Shown in pieces: positions 52,375 to 61,388 of a stretch of 64,000 bases of DNA (position 1 is its first letter; each line of letters starts with the position of its first letter). Under the pieces are notes generated by a model that was given only the letters and a program-made list of their open reading frames with translations, searched no databases and had not been told where the DNA came from. The stretch spans positions 3,042 through 67,041 of the forward strand of contig DAINRQ010000029.1 of the NCBI GenBank assembly GCA_036741775.1, written 5' to 3'. The DNA is from JAJKIV01 sp036741775. GTDB lineage: Bacteria > Gemmatimonadota > Gemmatimonadetes > Gemmatimonadales > Gemmatimonadaceae. A program made the translations under genes and the position numbers.

Positions 52375-54798
52375 TCATCCGTCGGAGCGTAGCGCGACCA
52401 CGGGGTCCACGGCCGCGGCGCGGCGCGCGGGCAGCCAGCTCCCGAGCACCGCGACGCCGACGATTGCCACGGCCACCGTGATGAACGTGAGCGGATCGGT
52501 CGGACTCACCTCGTGCAGCAACGTCGTCATCGCCCGCGTCATCACGAGGGCGGCCGCGCCGCCAATGCCGATACCGAAGGCGGCCAGCACCAGAGCGTGC
52601 CGCAGGACTCGACGGATCACCTCGTGCTGCTGTGCCCCGAGTGCCATGCGGATCCCGATGTCGTGCGTACGCTGCGTGACGCTGTAGGAGATGACACCGT
52701 AGATCCCGATGACCGCGAGCAGCATGGCGATGGCGGCGAACACGCTCAGCATTCCCGCCGTGACCCGCTGCGGCGACAGCCCCGACGACAGTGCGTACTC
52801 GAGCGTCATTACCTCTCCGGCCGCCAGCGCAGGATCGATGCCGCCGATCGCGCGTTGTACTTCGGCATTCGCGGCCAACGGGTCGCCCGACGTCCGCACG
52901 ACGAGCGTCATCGTGCTCCACGGCGTCTGGGTCACCGGGACGTACACGACCGGGGCGAGCGGCGGGCGGCCGACGTTCGGGTTGTGGCGCGCGTCGCCCA
53001 CCACGCCCACGATCGTGGTCACGAACATCGAATCCGCGACGAACGAGATCCGCTTGCCGATCGGGTCCTCGTTAGGCCAGTACTTCCGCGCCAGAGCCTC
53101 GCTCACGATAGCGACGCTCGGGGTCTGCGCGTCGTCGCGTCGCGTGAACGTACGCCCGCGCCGAAGCGGGAGACCGAGCGCGTCGAAGTATTCCCCCGAC
53201 ACGACGCGCATGCGCTCCTGGTGCGCCGGGTCGCCGCGCTGCGGCTTGGCTTCTCCGTCCAGGATGAACCGCGCCGAGTGGTCGCTCCACGAAGGCGGCA
53301 ACGCACTGGTGACACCGGCCCCTCGCACACCCGGAAGGCTCTGGACGCGGTCGAGCAGTGAAGTGTAGAACCGCGCCCGGTCGTCCTCCGTACCGTACCG
53401 CGCGCCCGGGAGCACCAGCTGCATGGTGAGCACGCGCTCACGACGATAACCCTGGTCGGACTCGACGAGGCCGATGAAGCTGCGAACCATGAGCCCGGTG
53501 CCGACGAGGAGCATGAGCGCCAGCGCGACCTCGCCGACGACGAGCGCGCTCCGCAGCCGCCGACGGCCGGCCGCGCCCGTCGTTGTCCGGCCGCTCTCCT
53601 TGAGCGCCTGCTGTGGGTCGGCACGCGACGCGACGAGCGCGGGGATGAGCCCGACGATCAGCGCCGTCGCTAGCGACACCCCCAGGGTGAACATGAGCGC
53701 GTCCGGGTTCACGGCAATACGCGTCCACCCGGGGTTGAAACGCACGAGCTCGGCCGGCAGCGCATCGCGCATCAACCGAACCCCCCACAACGCGAGCAGC
53801 GCGCCGAGCGCACCACCCAGCGCGGCGATGACCACGCTCTCGGCCAGCAACTGCCGAACGAGGTCGCCACGTGTCGCGCCTAACGCCACGCGTACCGCCA
53901 GCTCGCGCCCACGAGTCGTCGCCCGGGCGAGCAACAGGTTCGCCACGTTGGCGCATCCGATGAGCAGCACGAACGCGACCGATGCCACCATGATCAGCAC
54001 GTACGGACGTGGATGCCGCCCGTAGAACACCTGCGCCGGCTCGACCCGCATCCCCCATTTCGTGTTGAAGTCGGGGTACTGCAGCTCGAGGCGGCGGGCG
54101 ATCGTCCGCGCTTCGGCGCGCGCCTGCTCGAGCGTCACACCGGGCTTGAGCCGTGCGAGCGCGGCCAGCCAGCGCCCGTCCCGATCCCGCCCAACAGCGC
54201 CGTCGAGCGCGAGCGGCTTCCACAGCTCGGCCCCGGGCGGGAAGATGAAATCTTCGCCCATGATGCCGACCACCGTGTGCTTCACGCCGTTCAGCATCAC
54301 GGCCGTTCCGATGACGCCGCGATCTCCGCCGAATCGCCGCTGCCAGAGCGGATGGCTGAGAATCACCCGGTCGGTGCTCCCCTCCCGCATTTCCTCCGGG
54401 GTGAACCCGCGTCCGATCGCCGGCGCCTCGCCGAGCACGCGAAAGAAGTCCTCGGTGACTCGGAACCCGACCACACTCTCCGGCTCGTCGATCCCGGTGA
54501 TGTTGACATCCCACCACCCGAAGCCCGCCACGCTTTCGAGCGTCTCGGTCTGACTCTTCCAGTCGACGAGGTTCGCCGGAGCGACGCGGTCGAAATCAGG
54601 ATCGGTCGGGTTTCGCGGCGGCGTCTCGGCAACCATGACGAGCCCTTCGCTGTTGGGCGTCGGGACCGGCGCGATGACGATCGCGCGCATGGCTGTATAG
54701 ACAGTGGTATTGGCCCCGATGCCGATCGCGAGGCACGCGACCGCGGCGAGCGTCCACGCCGGAGTCTTGGCGAGAGTTCGGAACGCGTATCTGAACAT
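52375..54798 (-). CDS. Orphan MacB/FtsX-type ABC permease (ADOP), no prefix domain
   Basis: The 807-residue product begins FRYAFRTLAKTPAWTLAAVA with no prefix domain. It has the duplicated permease layout (LLIGCANVANLLLARATTRG; LAVIGIYGVISYSVTQRTHD at the C-terminal core). It is the first gene of the permease-permease-NtrC-kinase series, 60 bases before the second permease. A candidate sigma-54 promoter lies about 70-80 bases upstream. Confidence 0.93.
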   Translation of the reverse strand: MFRYAFRTLAKTPAWTLAAVACLAIGIGANTTVYTAMRAIVIAPVPTPNSEGLVMVAETPPRNPTDPDFDRVAPANLVDWKSQTETLESVAGFGWWDVNITGIDEPESVVGFRVTEDFFRVLGEAPAIGRGFTPEEMREGSTDRVILSHPLWQRRFGGDRGVIGTAVMLNGVKHTVVGIMGEDFIFPPGAELWKPLALDGAVGRDRDGRWLAALARLKPGVTLEQARAEARTIARRLELQYPDFNTKWGMRVEPAQVFYGRHPRPYVLIMVASVAFVLLIGCANVANLLLARATTRGRELAVRVALGATRGDLVRQLLAESVVIAALGGALGALLALWGVRLMRDALPAELVRFNPGWTRIAVNPDALMFTLGVSLATALIVGLIPALVASRADPQQALKESGRTTTGAAGRRRLRSALVVGEVALALMLLVGTGLMVRSFIGLVESDQGYRRERVLTMQLVLPGARYGTEDDRARFYTSLLDRVQSLPGVRGAGVTSALPPSWSDHSARFILDGEAKPQRGDPAHQERMRVVSGEYFDALGLPLRRGRTFTRRDDAQTPSVAIVSEALARKYWPNEDPIGKRISFVADSMFVTTIVGVVGDARHNPNVGRPPLAPVVYVPVTQTPWSTMTLVVRTSGDPLAANAEVQRAIGGIDPALAAGEVMTLEYALSSGLSPQRVTAGMLSVFAAIAMLLAVIGIYGVISYSVTQRTHDIGIRMALGAQQHEVIRRVLRHALVLAAFGIGIGGAAALVMTRAMTTLLHEVSPTDPLTFITVAVAIVGVAVLGSWLPARRAAAVDPVVALRSDG

Positions 54799-54866
54799 GT
54801 GGCACTCGGTGTGAGGTCTTTACGCCGCCGTCGCGGGACGGCCGTCGGATTCTCCGTCGCCGTTAG

Positions 54867-54881
54867 GCGAGCCGAGTGCCA
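54867..54881 (-). promoter_or_regulatory. Candidate sigma-54 promoter (-24/-12)
   Basis: On the minus strand TGGCACTCGGCTCGC has TGGCAC at the -24 position and GC at -12 with exactly ten bases between the GG and the GC. The -12 element is TCGC instead of TTGC. Transcription would begin near 54855, about 57 bases before the permease start. The operon itself encodes an NtrC-type activator, which supports the reading. Confidence 0.5.
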
Positions 54882-54965
54882 CGGGATGCCACAGAGCTAA
54901 GCCGTTACCCAGATGCGAGTTACAATTCCAGAGCGGCGCTTCGACGCCGGAATCCTTCCCACATG

Positions 54966-54984
54966 CGGGACGCACCGCGTCCCG
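54966..54984. promoter_or_regulatory. Inverted repeat upstream of the sigma-54 candidate
   Basis: CGGGACGC and GCGTCCCG form a perfect eight-base inverted repeat around ACC, about 85-105 bases upstream of the -24 element. Activators of the NtrC type bind dyads at this kind of distance. It could instead be a plain hairpin in the gap after the response-regulator gene. Confidence 0.35.
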
Positions 54985-55069
54985 ACTTCGGGATGCGTGG
55001 TATGAGGTTCAACGGGCACCGATCCCCCAACGCGGATCGCTCGCCGTTCCGAGCCGATGGCTGATGGCT

Positions 55070-55108
55070 GTTTCTGCGGTGAGGCCCTCCGGGCCTCACG
55101 GCAGAAAC
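55070..55108 (-). terminator. Long hairpin at the 3' end of the OmpR-type regulator gene
   Basis: Positions 55070-55087 and 55091-55108 form an 18-base stem (GTTTCTGC and GTGAGGCCC with their complements) with one mismatch and a three-base loop. The stop codon of the regulator lies within the right arm, so the last three codons are part of the stem. No T-run follows on the minus strand, so it may be a stabilising or factor-assisted terminator rather than a classical intrinsic one. Confidence 0.65.
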
Positions 55109-55788
55109 CTGTACCCCGTCTTCCACACCGTCGTGATGTGCCTCGGCGACGCCGGGTTCGGCTCGAGCTTGCGGCGCAGCTCCGCGATGTGCGTATCGAT
55201 CGTTCGGCTCACCACCGACGCGTGGTACCCCCACACCGTCTTGAGCAGCTCCGCGCGCGAGATCACCTGCCCCGGTCGCTGCACCAACGCGAGCAGCAGC
55301 TCGTACTCCTTCGGCGACAGCTCGACCGGACGCCCGCCACGCCGCACCACGCGCGCGACGGGTTGAATCTCGATGTCCCCGAAGCGCGAGGTGTCCGGCA
55401 GAGAGCCTTTCGGCGCCACCGACGCCGACGCACGCCGCAACACCGCCTCCACCCGCGCAACCAGCTCCAGCACCCCGAACGGCTTCGTCACGTAGTCGTC
55501 GGCGCCGAGCCGGAAGCCCGTCACCTTGTCCGCTTCCTCGCCGCGCGCCGTCAGAATCAGCACCGGCACCTGCGACCCACTCTCACGAATGGCGCGCAGC
55601 ACGCGGTACCCGTCCATCCCGGGCAGCATCAGGTCGAGAATGACGAGGTCCGGGGACACCGTCCGCGCCTCGCGAAGCCCCGACGGCCCGTCACTCGCGA
55701 CGATCACCTCGTACGAGGCGATCTCCAGGCTGTTGCGAAGGCCGAACGCGAGGTCCGCGTTGTCCTCGACAATGAGTATCCGCTTCAT
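55096..55788 (-). CDS. OmpR-family response regulator
   Basis: The 230-residue product has a receiver domain (ILIVEDNADLAFGLRN, phospho-acceptor Asp52 in VILDLMLPGMDGY, LTARGEE, YVTKPFG). The winged-helix DNA-binding domain follows (ELSPKEYELLLALVQRPGQV, SRTIDTHIAELRRKLE, TVWKTGYRFLP). Its ATG overlaps the stop of the upstream kinase gene by four bases (ATGA), so the two are a cognate pair. The target genes are unknown. Confidence 0.95.
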   Translation of the reverse strand: MKRILIVEDNADLAFGLRNSLEIASYEVIVASDGPSGLREARTVSPDLVILDLMLPGMDGYRVLRAIRESGSQVPVLILTARGEEADKVTGFRLGADDYVTKPFGVLELVARVEAVLRRASASVAPKGSLPDTSRFGDIEIQPVARVVRRGGRPVELSPKEYELLLALVQRPGQVISRAELLKTVWGYHASVVSRTIDTHIAELRRKLEPNPASPRHITTVWKTGYRFLP

Positions 55789-57497
55789 CGCACCGGCAAC
55801 ACCTGGGACTCGGCCGGTGAGGAGCTGAGCGAAAGCGACGCCGAGTCGTCACACGTCGGCCGCGTGCTCGCGCAGCGCAACGTCACCAGAAATCTCGCGC
55901 CGCCGCCGGGCGCATCGTGGACCGACACTGAGCCGCCCTGCGCGAGGACCAGCTCGCGCACCACCGCCAGCCCGATGCCGTTCCCCGAGATCCCCGCCTC
56001 GACCGCGCCATCGAGCCGACGGAACGCCTCCCAGATGCGCGCCTTGTCGCGCGACGCGATCCCCGCGCCCTCATCGTCGACCCAGATCTGCGCGCGACCG
56101 TCGCTCCCGACGCCGGTACCCGCCGTGATCGTCTGCCCCTGCGGCCCGTACTTCACCGCATTGTCCAGCAAATTCAGCAGCACCTGCTTCAACGCATCAC
56201 GATCGGCGAGCGCGATCGGGCTGGCGCCGTGAACCGTCTTCACGGTCGCGCCACGCGTGCGCGCGAGCGGCGCGAAGCCATCCACCACCTCGTCGACGAG
56301 CGTCGCCACCTCGAGCGGCCCGACGGACACGCGCGGGGACGACCGCTCGGCGCGCGAGAATTGTAAGATGTTCTCGACCAGATGCGTTAGGCGCCGCGCC
56401 TCCTGATCGATGATCGCCACCGACCGCTGCCGCTCGTCGTCGCTCCTCACCCACCCGAGGCGAAGCATCTCGGCGAACATGCGGATCTGCGCCAGCGGTG
56501 TGCGCAACTCGTGCGACACGCCCGACACCAGCTCACTCTTCACGCGCGCGAGCTGGCGTTCGCGATGAAGTTGCAACACCGACACGATCACGAGCCCCGC
56601 GCTCAGCGTGATGAGCCCTAGCACGAGCTGGGATCGGTTCCACGTCCAGTTTCCGACGGCAACGCTGGACGCGAACGCCGGCCGCATGGCGACGCGCACG
56701 GTGAACCCGTCGAACGCGCCACCCATGTTCATGCGCGCGCTCGGACGCAGCGCGCGAATCGCAGGCGACGCGTACACGTCGCGTCCGTCGACGCCGCTCA
56801 CCGATAGCATCAACGCCGAGTCCACCGGCATCGGGACCGCGCCACTCGGTGGGAGCAACGATCGCGACGCGAGCACGGCGGGGAACACCGCTCGGCCCGC
56901 GGACGCCGCGTCGAACGCATACCCGTACGCCACGCGGGGCGCGCCGGCGTGACGTCCCGTCCCCCGGGCAAGCACGTATGCGATGGCCAGGGTCCCGTCG
57001 TCGGACAGGCGCATCACCGTCGGATCTCCGATCACGCCACCCGCGACGATCGCGTCGCGCACGTGGTCGACGATGGACTGTTCCATCTCCTCGGTCGGCA
57101 GCTCCGGGATCTCGTCGCCGACGGTGCCGATCACGATGTCGCCGTGCTTCGCGTCCACCGCGAACGTGAAGCGAACATCGGGGACCGTCACGCACTCGCA
57201 CTGGCGCGCCGCGCGCACGCCCTCCGCGATCAGGATCGATGGCGTCCACGCGGACGCCTTGGGGCTCAGGGACGCGACAGGCGCCAGAATTCGGCGCGCA
57301 CCGCGCTCGAGCTCCGCGTTCGCCTCGCGCGCGAACGTCCACGCGGCAAACCGCGCGTGCGAGAGCAACGCCCGTTGCGCCGCCGACTCCTGGGCACACA
57401 CGGCGTTGTAGACCTGATATCCGGCGATCGACGCGGCGGTGAACGTGCTGACGACTACCGCGATCGTCACCCGGGACCGGCGGATTCCTGCTAGCAC
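55785..57497 (-). CDS. Membrane sensor histidine kinase, partner of the OmpR-type regulator
   Basis: The 570-residue product has a TM helix near the N-terminus (VTIAVVVSTFTAASIAGYQV), a large periplasmic sensor of about 260 residues, and a second TM (LVLGLITLSAGLVIVSVLQL). HisKA has its His in VSGVSHELRTPLAQI (about residue 327). The ATPase shows LLNLLDNAVKYGPQG, DEGAGIASRDK and GNGIGLAVVRELV. The signal is unknown. The start is GTG at 57497 (LAGIRRSRVT). It is co-translated with the response regulator. Confidence 0.93.
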   Translation of the reverse strand: MLAGIRRSRVTIAVVVSTFTAASIAGYQVYNAVCAQESAAQRALLSHARFAAWTFAREANAELERGARRILAPVASLSPKASAWTPSILIAEGVRAARQCECVTVPDVRFTFAVDAKHGDIVIGTVGDEIPELPTEEMEQSIVDHVRDAIVAGGVIGDPTVMRLSDDGTLAIAYVLARGTGRHAGAPRVAYGYAFDAASAGRAVFPAVLASRSLLPPSGAVPMPVDSALMLSVSGVDGRDVYASPAIRALRPSARMNMGGAFDGFTVRVAMRPAFASSVAVGNWTWNRSQLVLGLITLSAGLVIVSVLQLHRERQLARVKSELVSGVSHELRTPLAQIRMFAEMLRLGWVRSDDERQRSVAIIDQEARRLTHLVENILQFSRAERSSPRVSVGPLEVATLVDEVVDGFAPLARTRGATVKTVHGASPIALADRDALKQVLLNLLDNAVKYGPQGQTITAGTGVGSDGRAQIWVDDEGAGIASRDKARIWEAFRRLDGAVEAGISGNGIGLAVVRELVLAQGGSVSVHDAPGGGARFLVTLRCASTRPTCDDSASLSLSSSPAESQVLPVR

Positions 57498-57713
57498 GGA
57501 TCGAGTGGCTTGGGTCCGGTCACCCGGGAGGCCGAGCGTCCGCCTCCGAGGGCTCTATCTACGGTCAATGTAGCGCCGCCGCGCGCCGGCGTCGCTAACG
57601 GTCGCCGGGGCCGCCTGTCAGAAAAGTGTACGTGCCCCTGCCCGCGGCCTCTACCAGCCGTCCGAAACCTTCCCGGTGTGCGGAATCCGCTCCTCGGCGA
57701 GGCCGACCGGTGG

Positions 57714-59966
57714 TTACATCCGCACGCGGTGCAGGGGGACCGCGTCGGTGGGGACCGCCACGATCCCGGCGTTGGGAGGAGCGGCCGCAGCCTTGGGCGT
57801 CGCCGGCGGCCCCATCGGCAGCGTCAGCGTAAAGATCGAACCGTGGCCAACTTCGCTCCGTGCCGTGAGATCGCCGAGCATCGCCCGCGCGAGCTGGCGG
57901 CTGATCGCGAGTCCCAACCCGGTCCCCTCGGTCGTTCGCGTCAGGTCCATCTCCACGCGCGTGAACGGCTCGAAGATGGCGTCGAGCTTCTCCCGCGGGA
58001 TACCGTGTCCCGTGTCACTCACGCGGATCTCGACCCGACCGTTGCGCAGGTCGCTCGACAGACCGACACGCCCGCCCGGCGCCGTGTACTTGATCGCGTT
58101 GGAGAGCAGGTTCAACACGATCTGCTCCACGCGCGCGCGGTTGGCGTACGCGACGAGGTCGGCGTCAGGCTTGTTGTAGATGTAGGTGATGTTTCGCGCG
58201 CGGAGCTGCGGCGCAATGAGCGTCTCGAGCCCCCCGAGCGTCTCGTGGATCGGAACCTGGCCGAGCTCGATGTCGGCCGGCACGCCGTGCTCCAACCGCG
58301 ATAGGTCGAGGAGGTCTTCTATGATGCCGAGCAGATGCCGCTGACTGCGACGGATGCGACCGAGTTGCTCGCGTTGCAGATCGCTGACCGGCCCGCTGAT
58401 CCCCAGTTCCATGAGCTCCGCGTAACCGGCGATGGCATTGAGCGGCGTCCGAAGCTCGTGCGACATCATCGCCAGGAATTCTGTCTTCGCGCGGTTCGCG
58501 GCTTCCGCCTCGGCGCGCGCCGATTGCTCGGCGGCGAAAAGTCGGGCACGCTCCAGCGCTTGCGCACACTGCTGCCCCAGCGTCCGCGTGAACGTCACGT
58601 CGTTGTCGTCGAACGTGCGCGGGGTCTTGAAGCTGAAGCTCAGCGACCCCAGTGGGCGTCCGTCGACGACCATTGGCGTGACGATCATCGCGCGGATGTT
58701 CACTCGCTCGAGCACCGGCGCGAGCTCGGGATAGCGCCGCTCGATCTCGTCGGGCGACGCGAGGAGAACCGGCTGCGTCGTCCGCACCGCCTCGGCCAGC
58801 GGGACTCGGCTCGCTACCGGAAAGCGGCGCCATGCGTCGGCGACTTCAGCGGGGACGCCGCTCACGGCCATGAGATCCAGTACGACGCCGTCACCGGCGA
58901 GTAGCGCAACTTCACTCGCGCTCGCACCGAGGGCAGGAAGTCCTTCGGCGACGATCACGCGCGCGACTTCGATCGGTGTGAGTGCGCCCGAGAGTGCTTC
59001 GGCCGTTCGACGCAGGCGGCCGGTGCGATCCGCGGCCCGCTCGGCGGCGGCGCGCGCCTGCTCCGCGTGCACGAGCAGGTCTTCTCGTTCCGCATCGGCC
59101 GACCGCACGACCGCCGCGGCACGCATAACGAGCAGAATGAAGGTGATCACCACGGCGCCGACGAACGCGCTGACCGCCATCTCGCTCGGGATTGCGTTCG
59201 TTTCGTTGATGAGCAACCAGATTGCGCCGAGTCCGATCGGAACGATGATGGCGGCTGGTAGAAGCCGGCGTGCCATCACGCCGCTCGCGTCCGCGCCCGC
59301 GATGAGGGCCACAGCACCGCGGTCCGGCCTCGTGAACAGAATGCCGACGCTCAGCGTACACAGCGTCACCGCTGTGAGGAGCGTCATGCCGGTGAGCGGG
59401 CCGAAGCTGTACAACCCGCGTACGCCGTACATATACCCGACGATCGCCGTGAACGAGACCATCGCGCCCACCGCGCTCAGCGTCTCCGACGGTCGCCTCC
59501 CGCGGTAGTTCCGAGCATCGATGAACACGAGCGCGAGCCCATCGAGTGTCATTACGACCGTCGTGTTGATGGCCGGCCGACCAGGCGGCAACCAATCCAT
59601 CGATCTCAATGCATCACCGAACAGCAGCAGATCGATGCCGAGATCGAGACCGGTGACGCGCTCGAAGAAGAAGAGCACACCGAGCGTCGCGAGGATACCG
59701 CCAAACACGCTGGTCGCTTTGCGGAATCGCTCATCGCGCTCGCTACGGATCGCGCAGAGCAGCCCGACGCCGCCGAGAATGAACGCGACGGCCGTGTTCG
59801 GGATCGTCGGAATCAGCCCCGGGACGATGGTGCGGAGGCCTTCGACGTCGCGCCACCATCCGACCATTACGACCATGCCCACGACCGCGGCGAAAGCTCC
59901 CGCAAGGATCGGGATCTTCTCGAAGGCGGCGACCGCTCGGGACTGACGGTGTGGTGAGCCTGACAT
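57714..59966 (-). CDS. GAF-domain hybrid-free sensor histidine kinase with multi-TM N-terminus
   Basis: The 750-residue product begins with about eight membrane helices in residues 15-270 (ILAGAFAAVVGMVVMVGWW, AVSAFVGAVVITFILLVM). A coiled coil, a GAF domain (residues about 320-470; RVPLAEAVRTTQPVLLASPD, VTPMVVDGRPLGSLSFSF) and the kinase core follow. HisKA has its His in MSHELRTPLNAIAGY (about residue 502) and the ATPase shows LLNLLSNAIKYTAPGG, DTGHGIPREK and GTGLGLAISRQLA. It has no receiver and no adjacent partner. The ATG at 59966 was chosen because the upstream frame lacks protein character. Confidence 0.92.
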   Translation of the reverse strand: MSGSPHRQSRAVAAFEKIPILAGAFAAVVGMVVMVGWWRDVEGLRTIVPGLIPTIPNTAVAFILGGVGLLCAIRSERDERFRKATSVFGGILATLGVLFFFERVTGLDLGIDLLLFGDALRSMDWLPPGRPAINTTVVMTLDGLALVFIDARNYRGRRPSETLSAVGAMVSFTAIVGYMYGVRGLYSFGPLTGMTLLTAVTLCTLSVGILFTRPDRGAVALIAGADASGVMARRLLPAAIIVPIGLGAIWLLINETNAIPSEMAVSAFVGAVVITFILLVMRAAAVVRSADAEREDLLVHAEQARAAAERAADRTGRLRRTAEALSGALTPIEVARVIVAEGLPALGASASEVALLAGDGVVLDLMAVSGVPAEVADAWRRFPVASRVPLAEAVRTTQPVLLASPDEIERRYPELAPVLERVNIRAMIVTPMVVDGRPLGSLSFSFKTPRTFDDNDVTFTRTLGQQCAQALERARLFAAEQSARAEAEAANRAKTEFLAMMSHELRTPLNAIAGYAELMELGISGPVSDLQREQLGRIRRSQRHLLGIIEDLLDLSRLEHGVPADIELGQVPIHETLGGLETLIAPQLRARNITYIYNKPDADLVAYANRARVEQIVLNLLSNAIKYTAPGGRVGLSSDLRNGRVEIRVSDTGHGIPREKLDAIFEPFTRVEMDLTRTTEGTGLGLAISRQLARAMLGDLTARSEVGHGSIFTLTLPMGPPATPKAAAAPPNAGIVAVPTDAVPLHRVRM

Positions 59967-60419
59967 CAATGAACGGTCTGGCCGTGACGCGAACAGAAAA
60001 GGCCGCCTCGCCTGCCAACAGTCGTCACATTGCGGAGTCGACGCAAGCACGCACAAGTCGTAAGCCGTTATGTGCGAGGCGACAACGCTCTCATGGGTGT
60101 GACACGGCGCACACTGCGTTGGTAGACGACCGACGGCCGCCGGACGCAAACGAGCTGGCGCTCGCAGGCATCACATGAACGAGCACACCGTCGGCCGCCC
60201 GGCCGTTCGAGCTGATAGCTGGTAGCCGATAGCCCGTACCCGGGTCATTCGACCCACGCGCCGCACAGCAGTCGGCGCAATCATGCGTCGCGGCCGATCT
60301 CGAACGTCCGACGCATCGAGCATCGTGCTGCCGTACGACCACCGCCGCCGCGCCGAGCGAGCCCGCTCGAGCCGGAGAGTCACCCGCAGCATCAGTCGGA
60401 CGCCAAGGAGCATTCCCCA
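59967..60419. other. Divergent intergenic region
   Basis: About 450 bases lie between the divergent kinase and the coiled-coil protein genes. It contains degenerate heptamer words (GAGCTGATAGCTGGTAGCCGA near 60210) and AAGGAG about 10 bases before the ATG at 60420. I see no convincing ORF or RNA gene. Promoters for both neighbours should be here but none stands out. Confidence 0.5.
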
Positions 60420-61388
60420 ATGAGCCATGCCATTTCCCATCGCGAACCGAGCCGTGCTCGGCGCGCGATTGTCGTTACCGCCACGATCGCCATCGCCGCG
60501 TCGCTTTTGGTTCCGGGCAACACCGCCTCCGCCCAGCTTGGCGGTCTCGTCAGGAAGGCCCGCGACAAGGCCGTCGAGAAGCAGGTCGACAAGCAGATCG
60601 AGAAACGGACCGATGTGGCATCCGCGCGTGCCAGCGAGCCGCCCACGTTCAACGACGTGACGCTCGAGCTCACCTCCGAGCGCGTCGACGGTGTGATCCG
60701 TGGGCTCACCGCCGGCCGCGCGATCCTCGACGGCACGAACGGCGGCGCGAGCCGCGCGACCCTCGCTACTCGCCGAGACGAAGCGGCGACGAAACGCGGT
60801 GAGCTTTCCGACAAGAACGCCAAGCTGCTCAACGCGTACACCGAAAAGCGCGATGAGACCCAGCGCTGCCGCCATAACGCGATGTACGCGTCGGCCGAGA
60901 AGCGCCAGGAGGCGGCACAGCAACGGATGCAGGAGCATCAGGCGAAGGCACTGTCGGACCCTGCATACCGCGAGAAGGTGGTGGCGATCTCGCAGAAGAT
61001 GGCCGTGGCACAACAGAAGGGAGACACAGCGGAGCTTCGCCGCCTGGGCGCGCAGCTCGGCCTTGCCGAGATCGATACCAAACCCGATTCGATCGCCGCC
61101 GACAAGGCGTGCGGTCCCACGCCAGCCAAGCCGGCCGTCCTGGTGGAGATGGACAAGCTCGATGCGCAGGCCAACACGCTGACGGAGCAGATCCGGGAGC
61201 TCGAAGAGAAGGCCGCCGCGACCGAGGTGAAGCAGAGCGGAATGAACGAGCGGCAGTTCCACATGGCTCGCGAGCGCATTGAGGCCTACCTCTCGGCCAT
61301 GAAGTACAAGACGAACCCGGGCGCGTTCAGCGCGGGTGAGCTGGAGACGCTCGGCACCCGTCGTGCGGACCTCGAGAAGGTGATGTGA
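60420..61388 (+). CDS. Exported coiled-coil protein of unknown function
   Basis: The 322-residue product has an N-terminal signal (RAIVVTATIAIAASLLVPGN, cleavage near ASAQ). It then continues with mostly long charged helices (KARDKAVEKQVDKQIEKRTD, KLDAQANTLTEQIRELEEKA) and two cysteines (QRCRHN, KACGPT) that could form a disulfide. I recognise no family. The stop overlaps the ATG of the glycosidase gene (TGATG), so the two are co-translated and may act together in the periplasm. Confidence 0.75.
   Translation: MSHAISHREPSRARRAIVVTATIAIAASLLVPGNTASAQLGGLVRKARDKAVEKQVDKQIEKRTDVASARASEPPTFNDVTLELTSERVDGVIRGLTAGRAILDGTNGGASRATLATRRDEAATKRGELSDKNAKLLNAYTEKRDETQRCRHNAMYASAEKRQEAAQQRMQEHQAKALSDPAYREKVVAISQKMAVAQQKGDTAELRRLGAQLGLAEIDTKPDSIAADKACGPTPAKPAVLVEMDKLDAQANTLTEQIRELEEKAAATEVKQSGMNERQFHMARERIEAYLSAMKYKTNPGAFSAGELETLGTRRADLEKVM

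Noticed and set aside
54966..54984. Inverted repeat as an intrinsic terminator
   Set aside because: The stem is only eight bases with no T-run on either strand and lies more than 150 bases from the nearest upstream stop in the coding sense.
59967..60149. In-frame upstream extension of the GAF kinase containing CAPCH and CDDC, like a heme or metal site
   Set aside because: The stretch has no signal peptide or other cytochrome features, and the ATG at 59966 fits the start of the membrane domain; the CxxCH is probably chance.
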